A stretch of 64,000 nucleotides of DNA, from contig CM070594.1 of NCBI GenBank assembly GCA_036346395.1, positions 25,205,385 through 25,269,384 on the forward strand, given 5' to 3'. This DNA is from Hsuehochloa calcarea (lineage: Eukaryota > Streptophyta > Magnoliopsida > Poales > Poaceae). Positions within the stretch are counted from its first letter, which is position 1. The number at the start of each line of letters is the position of its first letter. The notes under the pieces are model-generated. The model did not search any database. It was not told where the DNA came from and saw only the letters and a list, made by a program, of their open reading frames with translations. Shown here piece after piece: positions 36,191 to 48,195 of this stretch. Both the position numbers and the translations under genes were made by a program.

Positions 36191-37059
36191 TGATGAGGAC
36201 ATCCTCCTTCTGATACACGCACTACACAAGACCCTCCAGATCCGGTGCCGAACTACACGGCCCTATGACAAGAGCTAGAGCGCGCACTTAATCGATCGTA
36301 AAGTCATTTCTAGGGCTAAGTGTATTATTTGAGAACTCTATGATGTCGCCTAATGGAGATGATTTACTTGTACTGTGAATCTAGGACTACGACTGGCTCA
36401 AGAAGGTCTACGACCACCGCAAGAAGATCTACGACCACTACAAGAAGACCCACGACTAGTTGATTCGATTGGAGCAATCTACGACCGTAAAAGCGAGCAC
36501 AAGACTGCTGGACACAATCTACGACCAAAGATAGCATGGACTCCTCAAGACCACCCTAGGACCAATCCCACGACTGATCTTCGACAAATACGCAACACAA
36601 GGTGTTGCGCCACCGCTTTGGAAACTAATAAGACTTTGTAAACGTAACGAGGTCGGAGTCCGTTGTGTACGCTTCATCCCACTACCGCACAACCCTAGGT
36701 CGACCTCCTCACGCTTCCCATATATATACAAGAGTCGCCATAGTTTAGAGGCGGGTTTTTTTCTTAGATTATTCTCGCCAATTGCGCTACGATTATCGGT
36801 TTGAGGAACCCCACTTGTAAACTTCATCCATATCCGCAATACAATTCGGATTGCATCTACCTTGTTCTTGTGAGTTGCTTCGATTGCTTGCAGAACAATA
36901 ACCTTCGTGGTAAGGTCGATCGCAAGCGTGGTCGATAACGACAGCGCAAGGGTGTAGCGAATTGCGAGGTGACGATCCGCTGGTCTAAGCCTCAAAGCGC
37001 CAACGCCCTCACGATTTAACCAAATCGAACTTATCGAAGATCGGGCCGTGACTCATCAA
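36191..37059 (+). repeat. CRR 5' LTR, unit 2
   Basis: 869 bp with ends TGATGAG and CTCATCA. It differs from the 3' LTR by scattered short indels, many where the 3' copy has CTG, CAG or GG. Its first 190 bases duplicate the end of the polyprotein frame found in the 3' LTR. Confidence 0.92.
36721..36729 (+). promoter_or_regulatory. CRR LTR TATA box
   Basis: TATATATAC after a CCTCCTCACGCTTCCC context, conserved in all CRR LTR copies (9526, about 43279, about 59813). Confidence 0.65.
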
Positions 37060-37061
37060 GT

Positions 37062-37072
37062 GGTATCGAGCT
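37062..37072 (+). other. CRR primer binding site
   Basis: TGGTATCGAGC two bases after the LTR, complementary to the 3' end of initiator tRNA-Met except that the expected CAG reads CG. Confidence 0.82.
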
Positions 37073-38114
37073 AAGGTTGCCCGTTAGGTAATTTCGCTTA
37101 TCCCCTTTTGTGAGTTTTGTTCCATCACCTAGAGTCCAGGAAATTGCCCTACAAAAAGTTTTAGATCGTAATTATTCCGCTGTCCAAACCACTTTGTGCC
37201 TTCGCAATTGTGTTTTCAGTTTCGCGTTGTTGACTTCGAGTCCATCGTCGGTGTCTTTGTTGCTGGTCTAGTCGTCGTAATCTAGTTTCTAGCGTTGAGT
37301 CTTTGCTGTTTCGATCATCTAGACACCACCCCCATACGACCACCCACTCGGATTCGGCTTCTCCACCTGGTTGGAAACGAACGCCTGGTCGGATTCGACC
37401 GACCACTCGTGTCCGACAACCCTATTTATTATCTTGTTGCTCTTGGACACCCCACCACCTGGTCGGAAACAATCAACTGGTCGGATTTTTCCCGTAGCTA
37501 AAGTTCAGAGAGAGAGAGAGAGAGAGTTTGTGACCCATATATATCCATAGCCTCAGAAAAGGGTTTTGAAGAGTTTTGAGTCAAGGTCACATTCGCAAAA
37601 AAAAAGGAAACCCTAGGTTGGGTTTTTGCACCCAAAAAAAGAAAAAAAAAGAAAGAAAGAAAGAAAGAAAGCAAAGAGTGCAAAAAAAAGAAAGAAAGCA
37701 AAGAGTGAAAAAAAGGAGACAAAAAAAACAGTTGCTTTGTGATTTTGGATCCGATTGTGTTTGTATCTACCCTATCCTTCCGTTTGCTTGAGCTAGTTCT
37801 AGGAACGCGATTGGGCCAGCAACTGTGACGAGTACTGTGGACTTTTATTCAGCTTTGCTAATTTGATTTCATTATTGCTATTCCTTACTACTAAACATTG
37901 CCTATCCGAGCTCCACATACTTTCGCCCTCGATTGATCCTCGATTCGCCTCCGCCGTGGTCGTGACATCCCACCTTCTCCGATCGCACCACCGCCGTAAT
38001 TTGGTAAGAAACTCATAAGAGCTTGGTAAGACGCCAGAGTGTGTGATTCCATCCTCCACCACCTAGTAGTGATAGGAATAATACTTTTGTGTTGTCTTTT
38101 GTCTACTACTAACC
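37073..38114 (+). other. CRR 5' leader with simple repeats
   Basis: About 1 kb without coding sequence. It contains (AG)10 at 37508-37527 and a GAAA-rich tract at 37635-37715. The end, with GAGCTTGGTAAGA and CTACTACTAACCATG, resembles the leader of the older CRM-like element at 19420-19541. CACC-TGGTCGG motifs repeat at 37355-37480. Confidence 0.7.
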
Positions 38115-39250
38115 ATGTCGTGAAGGATTGATGCGCAAGAGTGTGTTTTGAGGAAGAGCTCATTACGCTCTTGGATGAACAACGACTATCATAATGAGGA
38201 CATCGACAGAAGCTTCAAGCTACCACGATCACATTACAACGCCAATCAACGATAGTATTGCAAATACACTACACGCCGAAGAATGGTGAACCGACCACCA
38301 AACACCGGTCGTGGGAACCTCATGGTGCAGCCCATGACCATGAGTTTGATAATGAGATGCACGACCACGACACCTTTGAAGCACGACAACGAATCGCCAA
38401 CTTCAACCGCCAAGGTATGAGAGGTAATAATTTTGAGCAACATAATGCCCATGATGATCCATATGCTAAAGTCAAGTTCACTATACCATCTTTTATGTGC
38501 TTATGATGCGTAAATATATCTAGATTGGGAGATGACTGAGAATGTAAATTGAATGCTCACTTAGTTCCCAAGTGCATAGAGTTAGGCAAGCCACAAGTGA
38601 ATTTAAAACTTTGCCATCATTTGGTGGAATAGGTATGCACCAAAGGATTAGCGCTACTACGTGGGATGGTTTAAAGGTTGCTATGCGTAATGATTTGTCC
38701 CACCTTCTTTAAACGTGATTTGCGTAATAAATTGCAGCGCTTAAACCAAGGTAATAGATCCGTAGAAGAATATTATCGAGCTACAAATTAGCATGTTGCG
38801 CTGTGATATTATTCAAGATGAAGAAGTCGCAATGGCACGCTTTTATGGAGGATTAAGACATGAAATTCGTGGATATAGTGGATTACAAAGAATACGATAG
38901 GCCCCTAGATTGTTCCAACTTGCATGTTTGGTAGAAAAGGAATTGCAGTGGACGACAACAGAGGCCAAGGAACAACTTTGGGAGCATGTCTACACCACGA
39001 CCAAAGGTCGGGCAATTCAAAACAGCCCCACCTTCACCTACACGGCTCGCTGCCCTCCACGAGTAGGGCACGCTCAAAGAAGACCTCCGACCACATCACA
39101 TGCACCCGAGGTAAGTAGTTACTAGTATGCGTGCACCACCAAGAGTTCTTCGTTTGGTTGCTTCCACCGGTCGTACCACTGGGATTGTGTGCCACCGCTG
39201 TAAGGGAATGGGACACGCCATGAGGGATTGCCCCAATCAATGAAAGCATA
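38115..39250 (+). pseudogene. gag: CRR gag
   Basis: The ATG follows TACTAACC. It encodes capsid and nucleocapsid. A His/Asp-rich N-terminal part (HDHEFDNEMHDHDTFEARQ near 38330) precedes the capsid domain: FTIPSF near 38480, LQRLNQG-RSVEEYYR near 38730-38785, MLRCDIIQDEE near 38795, then YGGLRHEIRGYSG near 38850. The CCHC knuckle (CHRCKGMGHAMRDC) is at 39190-39231. Stops early on and frame changes near 38500, 38700 and 38900 break the frame; at least some may be base-level errors. Full family length is otherwise retained. Confidence 0.8.
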
Positions 39251-42200
39251 CCTTGCCACCAAAGACGGTGGTTATGTAAGTACTAGTGATATTGAGGACG
39301 AATATGTACTTGCAAACAACATTGCAGTGGAGGAGATGAGATAGACAAAGATGCCGACGATGTAGAGGAACAAGTAGTCACTGCTGACACCGAGTATCAT
39401 GTGAGCCTTGTCACAACGAGTGCCGAGCGCACAAGTGGAGAGAGCGGAGCAAAATCAACAAAGACAACTTGTTTCTGCACTGATTTCTCGTGAAGGATAG
39501 AGCCTGCAGAGTCATCATTGATGGAGCGAGCTGCAACAATCTTGCAAGCTCCGAGATGGTCGAGAAGCTTGGCTTGACCACACGACCACACCCACGTCCC
39601 TACTACATCCAATGGTTCAATTCGTGTGGTAAATTAAAGGTACACAAAGTTGTGAAAGTGTAATTTTAGCGTGTAATTACAAAGATAGTGCCGACTTTGA
39701 TATCGTGCCTATGCAAGCATGCTCTTTGTTGCTCTAGAGACCTTGGATATATGACAATGATGTTTTGCACCATGGTAGAGCTAATACCTACTCATTTTCA
39801 CATAAGGGTAAGAAGATTAAGTTGTTACCTTTAACACCAGCTGAGATTTTAAAAGATGAAGAAAAGCGCGCTAAAAATGAAAGAAACACCGATAAGCATG
39901 ATTCTGAAAATCAGCAAGTAGCAAAACATGTTTTCCCACCCAAAATGGAGAAAGTGGCGTCTAGTCCTAAGTTCGAGGGAATTAAATTGAAGGGATGTGT
40001 TATGATTGCCACTAAATCTGAACTTGCTAAAATTTATAATAATGAGCTGCCATACTATGCTTTGATATGCAAAAATGCCTTATATTCGCTGAGGACATAG
40101 CTAGCTCTTTGCCTCCTCCATTGCTAACCTTTGCAGGAGTATGTGGATGTATTTCCAACCGAGGTACCCCGGATTACCACCTATTCGAGGAATTGAGCAT
40201 CAAATTGATTTGATCCTGTGAGCGACGCTACAAATCGTGGCTGCGATAGGACCAATCCAGAGGAGACTAAGGAAATTCAATGACAAGTCCAAGATCTTTT
40301 GGACCGTGGGTACGTAAGAGAAAGCCTTAGCCCTTGTGCTGCTCCAGCTTTTGGTTCCTAAGAAGGACGGTAGTTGGCGATGTGTGTTGATTGCAGAGCC
40401 ATTAATAACATTACTATAAGGTATCGCCATCCTATCCCAAGGCTAGACGACATGCTAGATGAATTGAGTGGTTCTATTATTTTCACAAAGATTGACTTAT
40501 GGAGTGGTTACCACCAGATTAGAATGAAATTAGGAGATGAATGGAAAACCGCTTAAAACTAAGTTCGGATTATATGAGTGGTTAGTGATGCCTTCGGTCT
40601 AACTAATGCACCTAGTACTTTTATGCGCTTGATGAACGAGGTTTTACGCCCTTTAATTGGAAAATTTGTGGTGGTTTACTTTGATGATATCTTGATTTAT
40701 AGCAAGTCACATGAGCAACACTTAAATCATATACGCTGTTTTTAATACTTTGAGAGACGACGCTTGTTTGGTAACCTCGAGAAGTGCACCTTTGCACCGA
40801 TCGAGTTGCATTTCTTGGTTATGTTGTGACACCATAGGGCATTGAGGTGGATGAGACAAAGATTGTAGCCATCCAAAGTCGGCCGACGCTTACCATCAGT
40901 ATCACAAGTGCGAGCTTCCATGGCCTTGCTGGATTCTATCGGGCGCTTTGAAAGCGGATTTCAGCACCATTGCCGCACCATTGAATGAATTGACAAAGAA
41001 AGGAGTGCCTTTCCAATGGGGACCTGCACAAGAGAAGACATTCAACTTGTTGAAAGAGAAGCTCACCCAAGCACCCCTACTCCAACTCCCTAATTTGGTA
41101 AGACTTTTGAAATTGAATGTGATGCCAGTGGGATTGGGATAGGTGGCGTATTGATTCAAGAAGGTAAACCAGTTGCATATTTTAGCGAAAAACTAAATGG
41201 ACCTAGTTTGAATTATTCCACCTATGATAAGGAATTGTATACTTTAGTTCGAGTGCTTCAAACTTGGCAGCATTATCTATGGCCCAAAGAATTTGTTATA
41301 CATTCGGATCATGAATCGCTAAAACATATTAGAAGTCAAGCTAAACTGAATAAACGACATGCTAACTGGGTAGAATTTATTGAGTCCTTCCCATATGTTA
41401 TAAAGCATAAGAAAGGTAAGGATAATGTGATTGCTGATGCGCTCTCTAGACGTTATACCATGTTATCTCAACTTGACCATAAGATTTTTGGTTTGGAGGC
41501 TATTAAGAGTTTATATGTCACTGATTTAGACTTTAAGGAAGTGCTTGAACATTGTAAAGGAGGGAAGATATGGAATAACTATGTGCTGAATGATGGTTTG
41601 GTCTATCGTGCTAACAAGCTATGCGCCCTACTAGCTCGTCGCCTTTTGTTGTTACAGGAGGCACATGGAGGAGGTTTGATGGCGCATTTTGGAGCAAAGA
41701 AGACATAAGATGTGCTGGCCACCCACTTCTTTTGGTCAAAGATGAGGCGTGATGTCGAGCGCTACGTAGCTTGCTGCACTACATGCAACAAAGCTAAGTC
41801 CCGTCTCCTTCCACATGGACTTTATATGCTTTTTCCTATTCCTAGCGCCCCTTGGGAGGATATTTCTATGGATTTTATTTTAGGATTGCCTAGGACAAAG
41901 AGGGGGAGAGATAGTATATTTGTAGTAGTGGATCGATTTTTTAAAATGGCACATTTTATATCTTATCACAAGAGCGATGATGCTACAAACATAGCTGATT
42001 TGTTTTTCAAGGAAATCATTCGCTTACATGGAGTGCCCAATACTATTGTCTCGGATCGTGATGCGAAGTTTTTGAGCCACTTTTGGAGATCACTTTGGAA
42101 TAAATTGGGGATAAAGCTGTTGTTCTCTACTACATGCCATCCCGAAACTGATGGACAAACGGAGGTTGTCAACCGCACATTGTCCACCATGTTGCGGGCT

Positions 42201-42931
42201 GTTTTAAAGTAAAACTTGAAGATGTGGGAAGAGTGTTTACTGCATGTTGAGTTTGCTTACAATAGGTCAGTACACTCCACCAGTAAGGTAAGTCCATTTC
42301 GTAGTGTATGGTTTTAACCCCGTGTTCTATTGATTTACTACCTTTACCGACCTCTCAAAAAATTAATCTAGATGCTAAGAAGCTGCACGCATTTATTCTC
42401 AAGTTGCATGAAACCACTAAAGAGAATATAGAGCATATGACTGAAAGGTATAAGGTTGCTGGAAGTAAAGGTAGGAAAGTTGTAAAATTTGAAATAGGTG
42501 ATTTAGTTTGGGTTCATTTGAGAAAGGATAGGTTTTCAGAATTAAGAAAATCAAAGTTGATGCCTAGAGCTGAAGGACCGTTTAAGATAATTAAGAAGAT
42601 AAATGATAATGCATATCAATTAGAATTACCTGCAGATTTTGGGGTTAGCCCCACATTTAACATTTTAGATTTGAAACCATACGTGGGAGAAGAAGATGAG
42701 CTTGAGTCGAGGACGACTCCAATTCAAGAAGGGGAGTATGATGAGGACATCCCTCCTTCGGATACACGCACTACACAAGACCCTCCAGATCTGGGTGCTG
42801 AACTACACGGTCCTATGACAAGAGCTAGAGCGCGTCACTTAATCGATCAGGTAAAGTCATTTCTAGGGCTAAGTGTATTATTTGAGAACTCTATGATGTC
42901 GCTTAATGGAGATGATTTACTTGTACTGTGA
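39251..42931 (+). pseudogene. pol: CRR pol: protease, RT, RNase H, integrase, CR motif
   Basis: Aspartic protease: CRVIIDGASCNNLAS, with the catalytic Asp at 39520-39522. Reverse transcriptase is at about 40140-40950, with CVDCRAINN near 40383 and the catalytic YFDD at 40677-40688. RNase H (41000-41460) includes SDHESLKH near 41307. Integrase (41550-42640) is the cleanest part: CTTCNKAKSR, SMDFILGLPR near 41866, IVSDRDAKF near 42050 and HPETDGQTEVVNR near 42139. The tail FNILDLKPYVGEEDELESRTT to MTRARARHL is the CRM-clade end. The stop at 42929-42931 lies 190 bases inside the 3' LTR. From 41151 on, three long frames cover most of RNase H and integrase; upstream parts are broken. Confidence 0.87.
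42726..42736 (+). other. CRR polypurine tract
   Basis: AAGAAGGGGAG two bases before the 3' LTR, and inside the coding frame. Confidence 0.8.
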
Positions 42932-43621
42932 ATCTAGGACTACGACTCAGCTCAAGAAGGTCTACGACCATCGCAAGAAGATCTACGACCACTACAAGAA
43001 GACCCACGACTAGTTGATTCGATTGGAGCAATCTACGACCGTAAAAGCGAGCACAAGACTGCTGGACACAATCTACGACCAAAGATAGCATGGACTCCTC
43101 AAGACCACCCTAGGACCACCCTACGACCGATCTTCGACAGTAAATACGCAACACAAGGTGTTGCGCCACCGCTTTGGAAACTAATAAGACTTTGTAAACG
43201 TAACGAGGTCGGAGTCCAAGTTGTGTACGCTTCATCCCACTACCGCACAACCCTAGGTCGACCTCCTCACGCTTCCCTATATATATACAAAGAGTCGCCA
43301 TAGTTTAGAGGCGGTTTTTTCTTAGATTATTCGCCAATTGCGCTACGATTATCGGTTTGAGGAACCCCACTTGTAAACTTCATCCATATCCGCAATACAA
43401 TTCAGATTGCATCTACCTTGTTCTTGTGAGTTGCTTCGATTGCTTGCGTGAACAATAACCTTCGTGGTAAGGTCGATCGCGCAAGCGTGGTCGATAACGA
43501 CAGCGCAAGGGTGTAGCGAATTGCGAGGTGACGATCCGCTGGTCTAAGCCTCAAAGCGCCAACGCCCTCACGATTTAACCAAATCGAACCTATCGGAAGA
43601 TCGGGCCGCCGTGACTCATCA
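42739..43621 (+). repeat. CRR 3' LTR, unit 2
   Basis: 883 bp from TGATGAGGACATCC to GACTCATCA. Contains the last 64 codons of the polyprotein, repeated CTACGACC motifs, a TATA box near 43279 and the standard end, followed by the target duplication. Confidence 0.92.
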
Positions 43622-45656
43622 CATGACCTCTCACCGCGGATGTGAAGGTCGCCATTGCGATGGGCTTCATGATAGCACCAGTGACTCGTGACGGACGGCG
43701 ACGCCAAAAATAGATGAAGATGCACATCAAAAGTGCCAGAGCTGGCAATGCATGGGTGATGGATCTGCTCCATGGAACGATACAACACCGCCCCACAAAT
43801 CAATTTGTTTCTCCCTAAAGCGATAGTTCCCAAATTTCTTCAACATTAGGCCAAATACTAATATACAAGTGCAATTCTAAGCTCACGTAAATCAAATCAA
43901 ATTTCTCATTATCAAACAAATGGGATTTGAGAACTCTGAATGAGTTTTGCTTTCGTGGTAGCCAAGCACGGCTTAAGAAAGGTCTTGGACCGTGGCAAAA
44001 AAAAGAAGAAGAAAGAAGCCAGCAGAGTTTACAGAGCTATTAAAAGACATGAGGAATCCATAGCAAACCCACAGTGAACTGCAAAAGGAGCCGAAGAAGC
44101 TACTCGAAAGTTAGTCGACCATGGCAAGTAAAGACTTGCTTGTGCATGGATAATACGAGAAGAAACATGGGTTTGTAGATGGAGGAGAAATCCATAAATC
44201 TTTTGTGTTTCATTTTCTATTGGATCTAAAAGCTCTTGGTATGGCCTTGGGTAGGTGCCGCATTCGCCTTGAGTTCCTTGACGGAGAGGAAGAGGAAGGA
44301 GTGCAGCTCCGCCTTAGAATGTCGTAAGTCACGTGAGGTGAGAATCTTATCCGTACGCCCTATGTATAAGTTTCTTCGCAGCACAACATTTTCGTGATCC
44401 TAGTTAACTTCCCCTATGTCGATTGTTGCGACGTATATATTGGTATCGAGCATCAATTAATTTCATATGGAGTATTTGCAAATATATATTTGTTACTTAT
44501 ATAACTTAATTTATGTTTATGCCATCTATCTATCTATCATATAAAGTTTATTATAGATCTGTTAAACTCACTAAGAAATAAAATAAAAAACAGCTATACA
44601 TTATGAGAAAAAAAGAGAAAAACATCCGTTGCTTAAATCGGTAGACCCTGATTATAGCTATTATATCATAACCATTGGATGTTATTAGATAAATACTGAA
44701 TTATGTAAGGCATGGCTACTAATTATGGAATATCGAATCCTAGACGGTCCAGTAAATAAAAGGAGTCCTAGAGCACTACGGGTGGAAAAAGGATACGGAT
44801 AGAGGAAAGAAAGAAAAAAAAAAGGAAACAGAGACTAAGTGACTCGCTGATAAAAAGAAAAATAAGCTATAAATTCTCAGAGAAAAGAAAACATGTGTCT
44901 GTTGATTTGGAAGACCCAAATTATAAGTAATATATCATAGCTATCGATATTATTATATAAATATTGAATAGTGAGTGCCACGGAGGAAAAAAATGGATTC
45001 AGAGGGGGGAAAAAGAACCACATAAAAGGAAACGGGGGCTAAAGACTACAAGAATAGCAACACAAAGAAAGGAAAGGGGAGGAAGAGATGAGCGCTACCT
45101 ATTCTACTGGTATTTAGGCCTTACATTTGGTAGTTTAAAAGCCTTTTATTTGATATTTGACTTAGAGATATATTACGACTAAAAGTCCATAACAGTCGCT
45201 TATAACATCTAAGAAAACGTGAAATATTCTAGACATTGTACGAGAAACACCGGGCATTAATTCGTGGACCATTATTATGCCATACATGGATGTTATTAAG
45301 AAGAAAAATATGCAAGAAATTCTCAAAAAATAGAAACAACTGGCCTTAATTTGGTGGCCTTAATCACGCACGCCTACTGCATACGCCAGAAACTTAGAGG
45401 GGGGGAGCAACATCTTGAATTAATGAAGAAACACGGAAAAAATAATGCTACTACAGCTTGTTTGGTTGAAAACGATCCGCTATTTTGAAACTTGTCTTAT
45501 TAGAAATTGAAATGCAGGAATTTCGCAGAAACAATGATTTCGCCAGATCTTACGAAATTTGGGTTTGTGGCGATTAACTAAGGCACCAACTTGATCGGCG
45601 GCACTTCGACTTGCCGAGAGTCGGCCGAAACCAGATCGGTGTCCAAAACTATCGCA
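43622..45656. other. segment D start, unit 2: no recognised gene
   Basis: Matches 9873-11922 of unit 1, including the AT-rich stretch with three diverged tandem blocks (near 44560, 44840, 45170). No coding region is recognised. It supplies informative copy-to-copy comparisons: near 43730 it keeps CCAGAGCTGG where unit 1 reads CCGAGCGGTC, and near 44255 it reads CCGCATTCGCC where unit 1 reads CTGGCATTCTGGCC. Confidence 0.55.
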
Positions 45657-46825
45657 TCAATCAAAGTAGCACCACGTGACTTGCCGGTGCTTCGATCATC
45701 CAAATCAAACACCACCACGTCAGAGTCTTCCGAGCGTGCTCGAACAACCGAGTCACGCGGCTAAGCACACGGAATTCGCCGAAGGAGCCGCTCATCCGAT
45801 GATTCGCGATTAACGCCGCGAAGAACGGGTAGTTCGCACCGAGGAACAACGCACGATCGCCGAGGGTGGTGACGCTGCTCCATCCATCACCGCTTGAACC
45901 GCAACAGATACATCTAGCTCGCATAAGCGCACTCTTCGCCTCAGACTGACGGTCTCTCGCCCCGCTTGTAACAAAACTCGAGCCCCGCATGTTGCGCCGA
46001 CGCGTAAGCGAGGAGGAGGCGACGCCATCACCGACCGCCAGTTCCACAAGTACTTGAAGTCGCCGTGGTCGACCCGCGCGGCCGCACCACCGCCGCCGGC
46101 ACGCTACGGCCGCCAGCAGTCCCACACGATATATTGCCATTGATGGCGCTGACGGCGAAGACCTTGCCCTTGTGTACGATGGCGCCGCCGTAATAATGAA
46201 ACATTGGCGATCGGGTTCTCCAAGGCCGCCCACCGTCGCCGCCTCGCCACCGCCAAAAGCTTAACGAGTGACAATTGCAATGACTAGGTATTCGCCGCTT
46301 TGCCGGACGGCGCCTCGCATATGACGATCCTACGAAGGTGCGCACCCACTGTCACATCGCTGCCGAACGCCGACCGTAGCTCGTCGGTTCGACATCGGGA
46401 TGGTGACGATGGCGGAAGATCAACTGATCGCCGGTATAAGGGTTCACGAGCCGCGCTGTAATCGCTTCGCCGACGGTGGCGAGCCACCGCCTTGGCACCG
46501 ACCCACCACCGCTGCGGACGGCTCGATGAAGGCGGGAACGCCAACGTGACCACGGGTTGAACTCGCGCTACCGGAGAAGTCGGCCACCTTGAAGGTGCAC
46601 TCGCCGCCGCCGCTTCTCGGTCGCCTTCTGGTCGCCCTCCACCCGTGACATGAGGATGCACGGCGCACCAAAGGGCAGGGAGGTGTTCGTGGCGATAGCC
46701 CCGCCCACGACACGCAGACGGCAGCGAGCCGGCCAGCTGAAGATGTCGAGGTGGTCGACAATGGCGTACCATGTCCGTGGGGAGGTCGGCCCATGGCCGG
46801 CTCCGCTGGTCGACGGCGCAACCAT
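45657..46825 (-). pseudogene. F-box/DUF295 protein gene, frameshifted (unit 2)
   Basis: Sister of the unit 1 gene, in the same position and orientation. Start ATG at 46825-46823 (MVAPSTSGA), with F-box residues WADLPTDM and AIVDHLDIFS, then NPYTGD-, FHYYGGAIVHKGKVFAV- and DUF295-like segments, and a stop near 45657. The length matches unit 1, but short losses, mainly at CTG/CAG/CCGG relative to unit 1 (CCGCTGCGG against CCTGTTGCGG; GGCTCGATG against GGCTCTGATG), shift the frame several times. A functional gene hidden by sequence error is possible for units 1 and 2. It would act as an SCF adaptor. Confidence 0.75.
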
Positions 46826-47948
46826 GCTCAACCGACTGATTAGGATCTTGGCATAGACGCATATGTGGTTACGCGTATATATATACACAAACCGTTATTA
46901 TAGTCAGATTCTGACACGGGAAGGACTTCCTATCGGAATCAAGTTGGCCAATTCGCATCGGAGTATGACTGATCGTCTGATGCTTGCCACGGGCGTGGGC
47001 CTGCTGCGTCTGTGTGCGCACGCACGCCTCGCGAGACCACCTCGTTGGACACCGCCATACCGGGTCTTGGTCGGAGTGGAAGCTCATCAATAGGAAGCGT
47101 ACATGCTGGAGGAGCACGAGTGGGTATTTGGCCCAATTACGCAACCGCGTATGAATAAGCAATGTCAGAAGGCTATTTGCGGTCAACTACTTCTCAAAAG
47201 GGAGAACTAAGAAGGCCCAATTCCTAGAGCTCGGCGCGTACATCTTGCCAGGGGGACTCTCAGGACCGAGCTGGTAGCTTCCAATCCGCCACGATTCGAA
47301 CATTAGCTCACGTATACGCCTCATGTGGTAGAGTACTTCTTTTTCTTTAACGTGTACAGGGGAGCTTCCAACCCGGTTCGAATTGTGAGGTAGAGTACTT
47401 CTCCTTCTTTAACGTGGTGAATGTAAAAAAAAAATATTTTCTAAAAAATGGTAAATAGTTAGTTTAAATAACAAGACAAATAGTGCCAAGACTATATCCT
47501 TCGAGAAAGTGTGAGAGAGAGAAAGGTGATTTGCAACTTCAAGGAATAGGATACGTTATCCCAACCACTCTAAGGACCTTCTTTCAAAGGTATTATGGAG
47601 CATCATGTGAAAAATGCATTACAAGTACAAGCGATTCAATCCCGATTTTTTTAAAAATAATATTAATTTAAAAGGTAATTACAAAAATATAGTCAAAAAA
47701 ATTTAGAAAAAATTGGACACTGTCGCCATTTAGAATTGCAAAAATTTTCTGTCACCATTCCAATTGATTTATAGGATGTGAAGAGGTTCCTATCCCCAAT
47801 TGAATCAAGTGATAGGACAATTTCGCTAATTGAATTGGCGATGTGAGCCTATCGCTAATTGGAATGGTGGAATGAAACTATATTTAAGTTTTTTTTTTAA
47901 TTTATGTGTAGCAAATTCAGCCTAACAATTTAGTGTATTACACAAAGT
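46826..47948. repeat. repeat R, first copy in unit 2
   Basis: Nearly identical to 13102-14224, without coding sequence, including the doubled GTAGAGTACTTCT block. It ends at the ACACAAAG motif before the unit-specific rearrangement. Confidence 0.7.
47753..47869. repeat. nested foldback in repeat R, copy 3
   Basis: Same nested inverted repeat as at 14032, with outer arms CACCATTCCAATTG and CTAATTGGAATGGTG. Confidence 0.75.
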
Positions 47949-48043
47949 GTAACACACTGGCAATTTGGAAGCCAATATGTCACTCAAATTTAATCAAAAC
48001 ACTAGGAACCGAACAGAAAAACACAATTAGCACTGATTCTATA

Positions 48044-48195
48044 TGTAACACCCTGTCTAATCGGAACACAAGATGTCACCTAACAAGATAACCTACTATT
48101 CAATTCATAAGATTAACATCAAATTCAATGCTAAAGAAACGATTAACCATTATAACAATCTATAGCTTAATAACAGTTCATCTGTAAATTTAAAC
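48044..48195. other. unit 2-specific insert, possible LTR end fragment
   Basis: About 150 bp beginning TGTAACACCCTG, a start typical of gypsy LTRs, and ending against a second full copy of repeat R. Units 1 and 3 have a different sequence here. It may be the scar of a recombination or insertion. Confidence 0.4.

Larger units (their letters stand above)
36191..43621 (+). mobile_element. full-length CRR centromeric retrotransposon
   Basis: 7431 bp with two LTRs of about 870-880 bp and the target duplication CATGA (36186-36190 and 43622-43626). An initiator tRNA-Met type primer site, a long leader, gag, protease, reverse transcriptase, RNase H, integrase with CRM-type C-terminus and a purine tract are all present in order. 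The LTR start TGATGAGGACATCC, the coding overlap into the 3' LTR and the DLKPYVGEEDELESRTT segment identify the CRM clade (CRR in rice). Such elements insert preferentially into centromeric chromatin (family knowledge). The coding region has frame breaks in gag and RT. Confidence 0.92.

Noticed and set aside
37500..37720. AG- and GAAA-rich tract as a structured regulatory locus
   Set aside because: It is simple sequence in the CRR leader; nothing beyond length variation is indicated.
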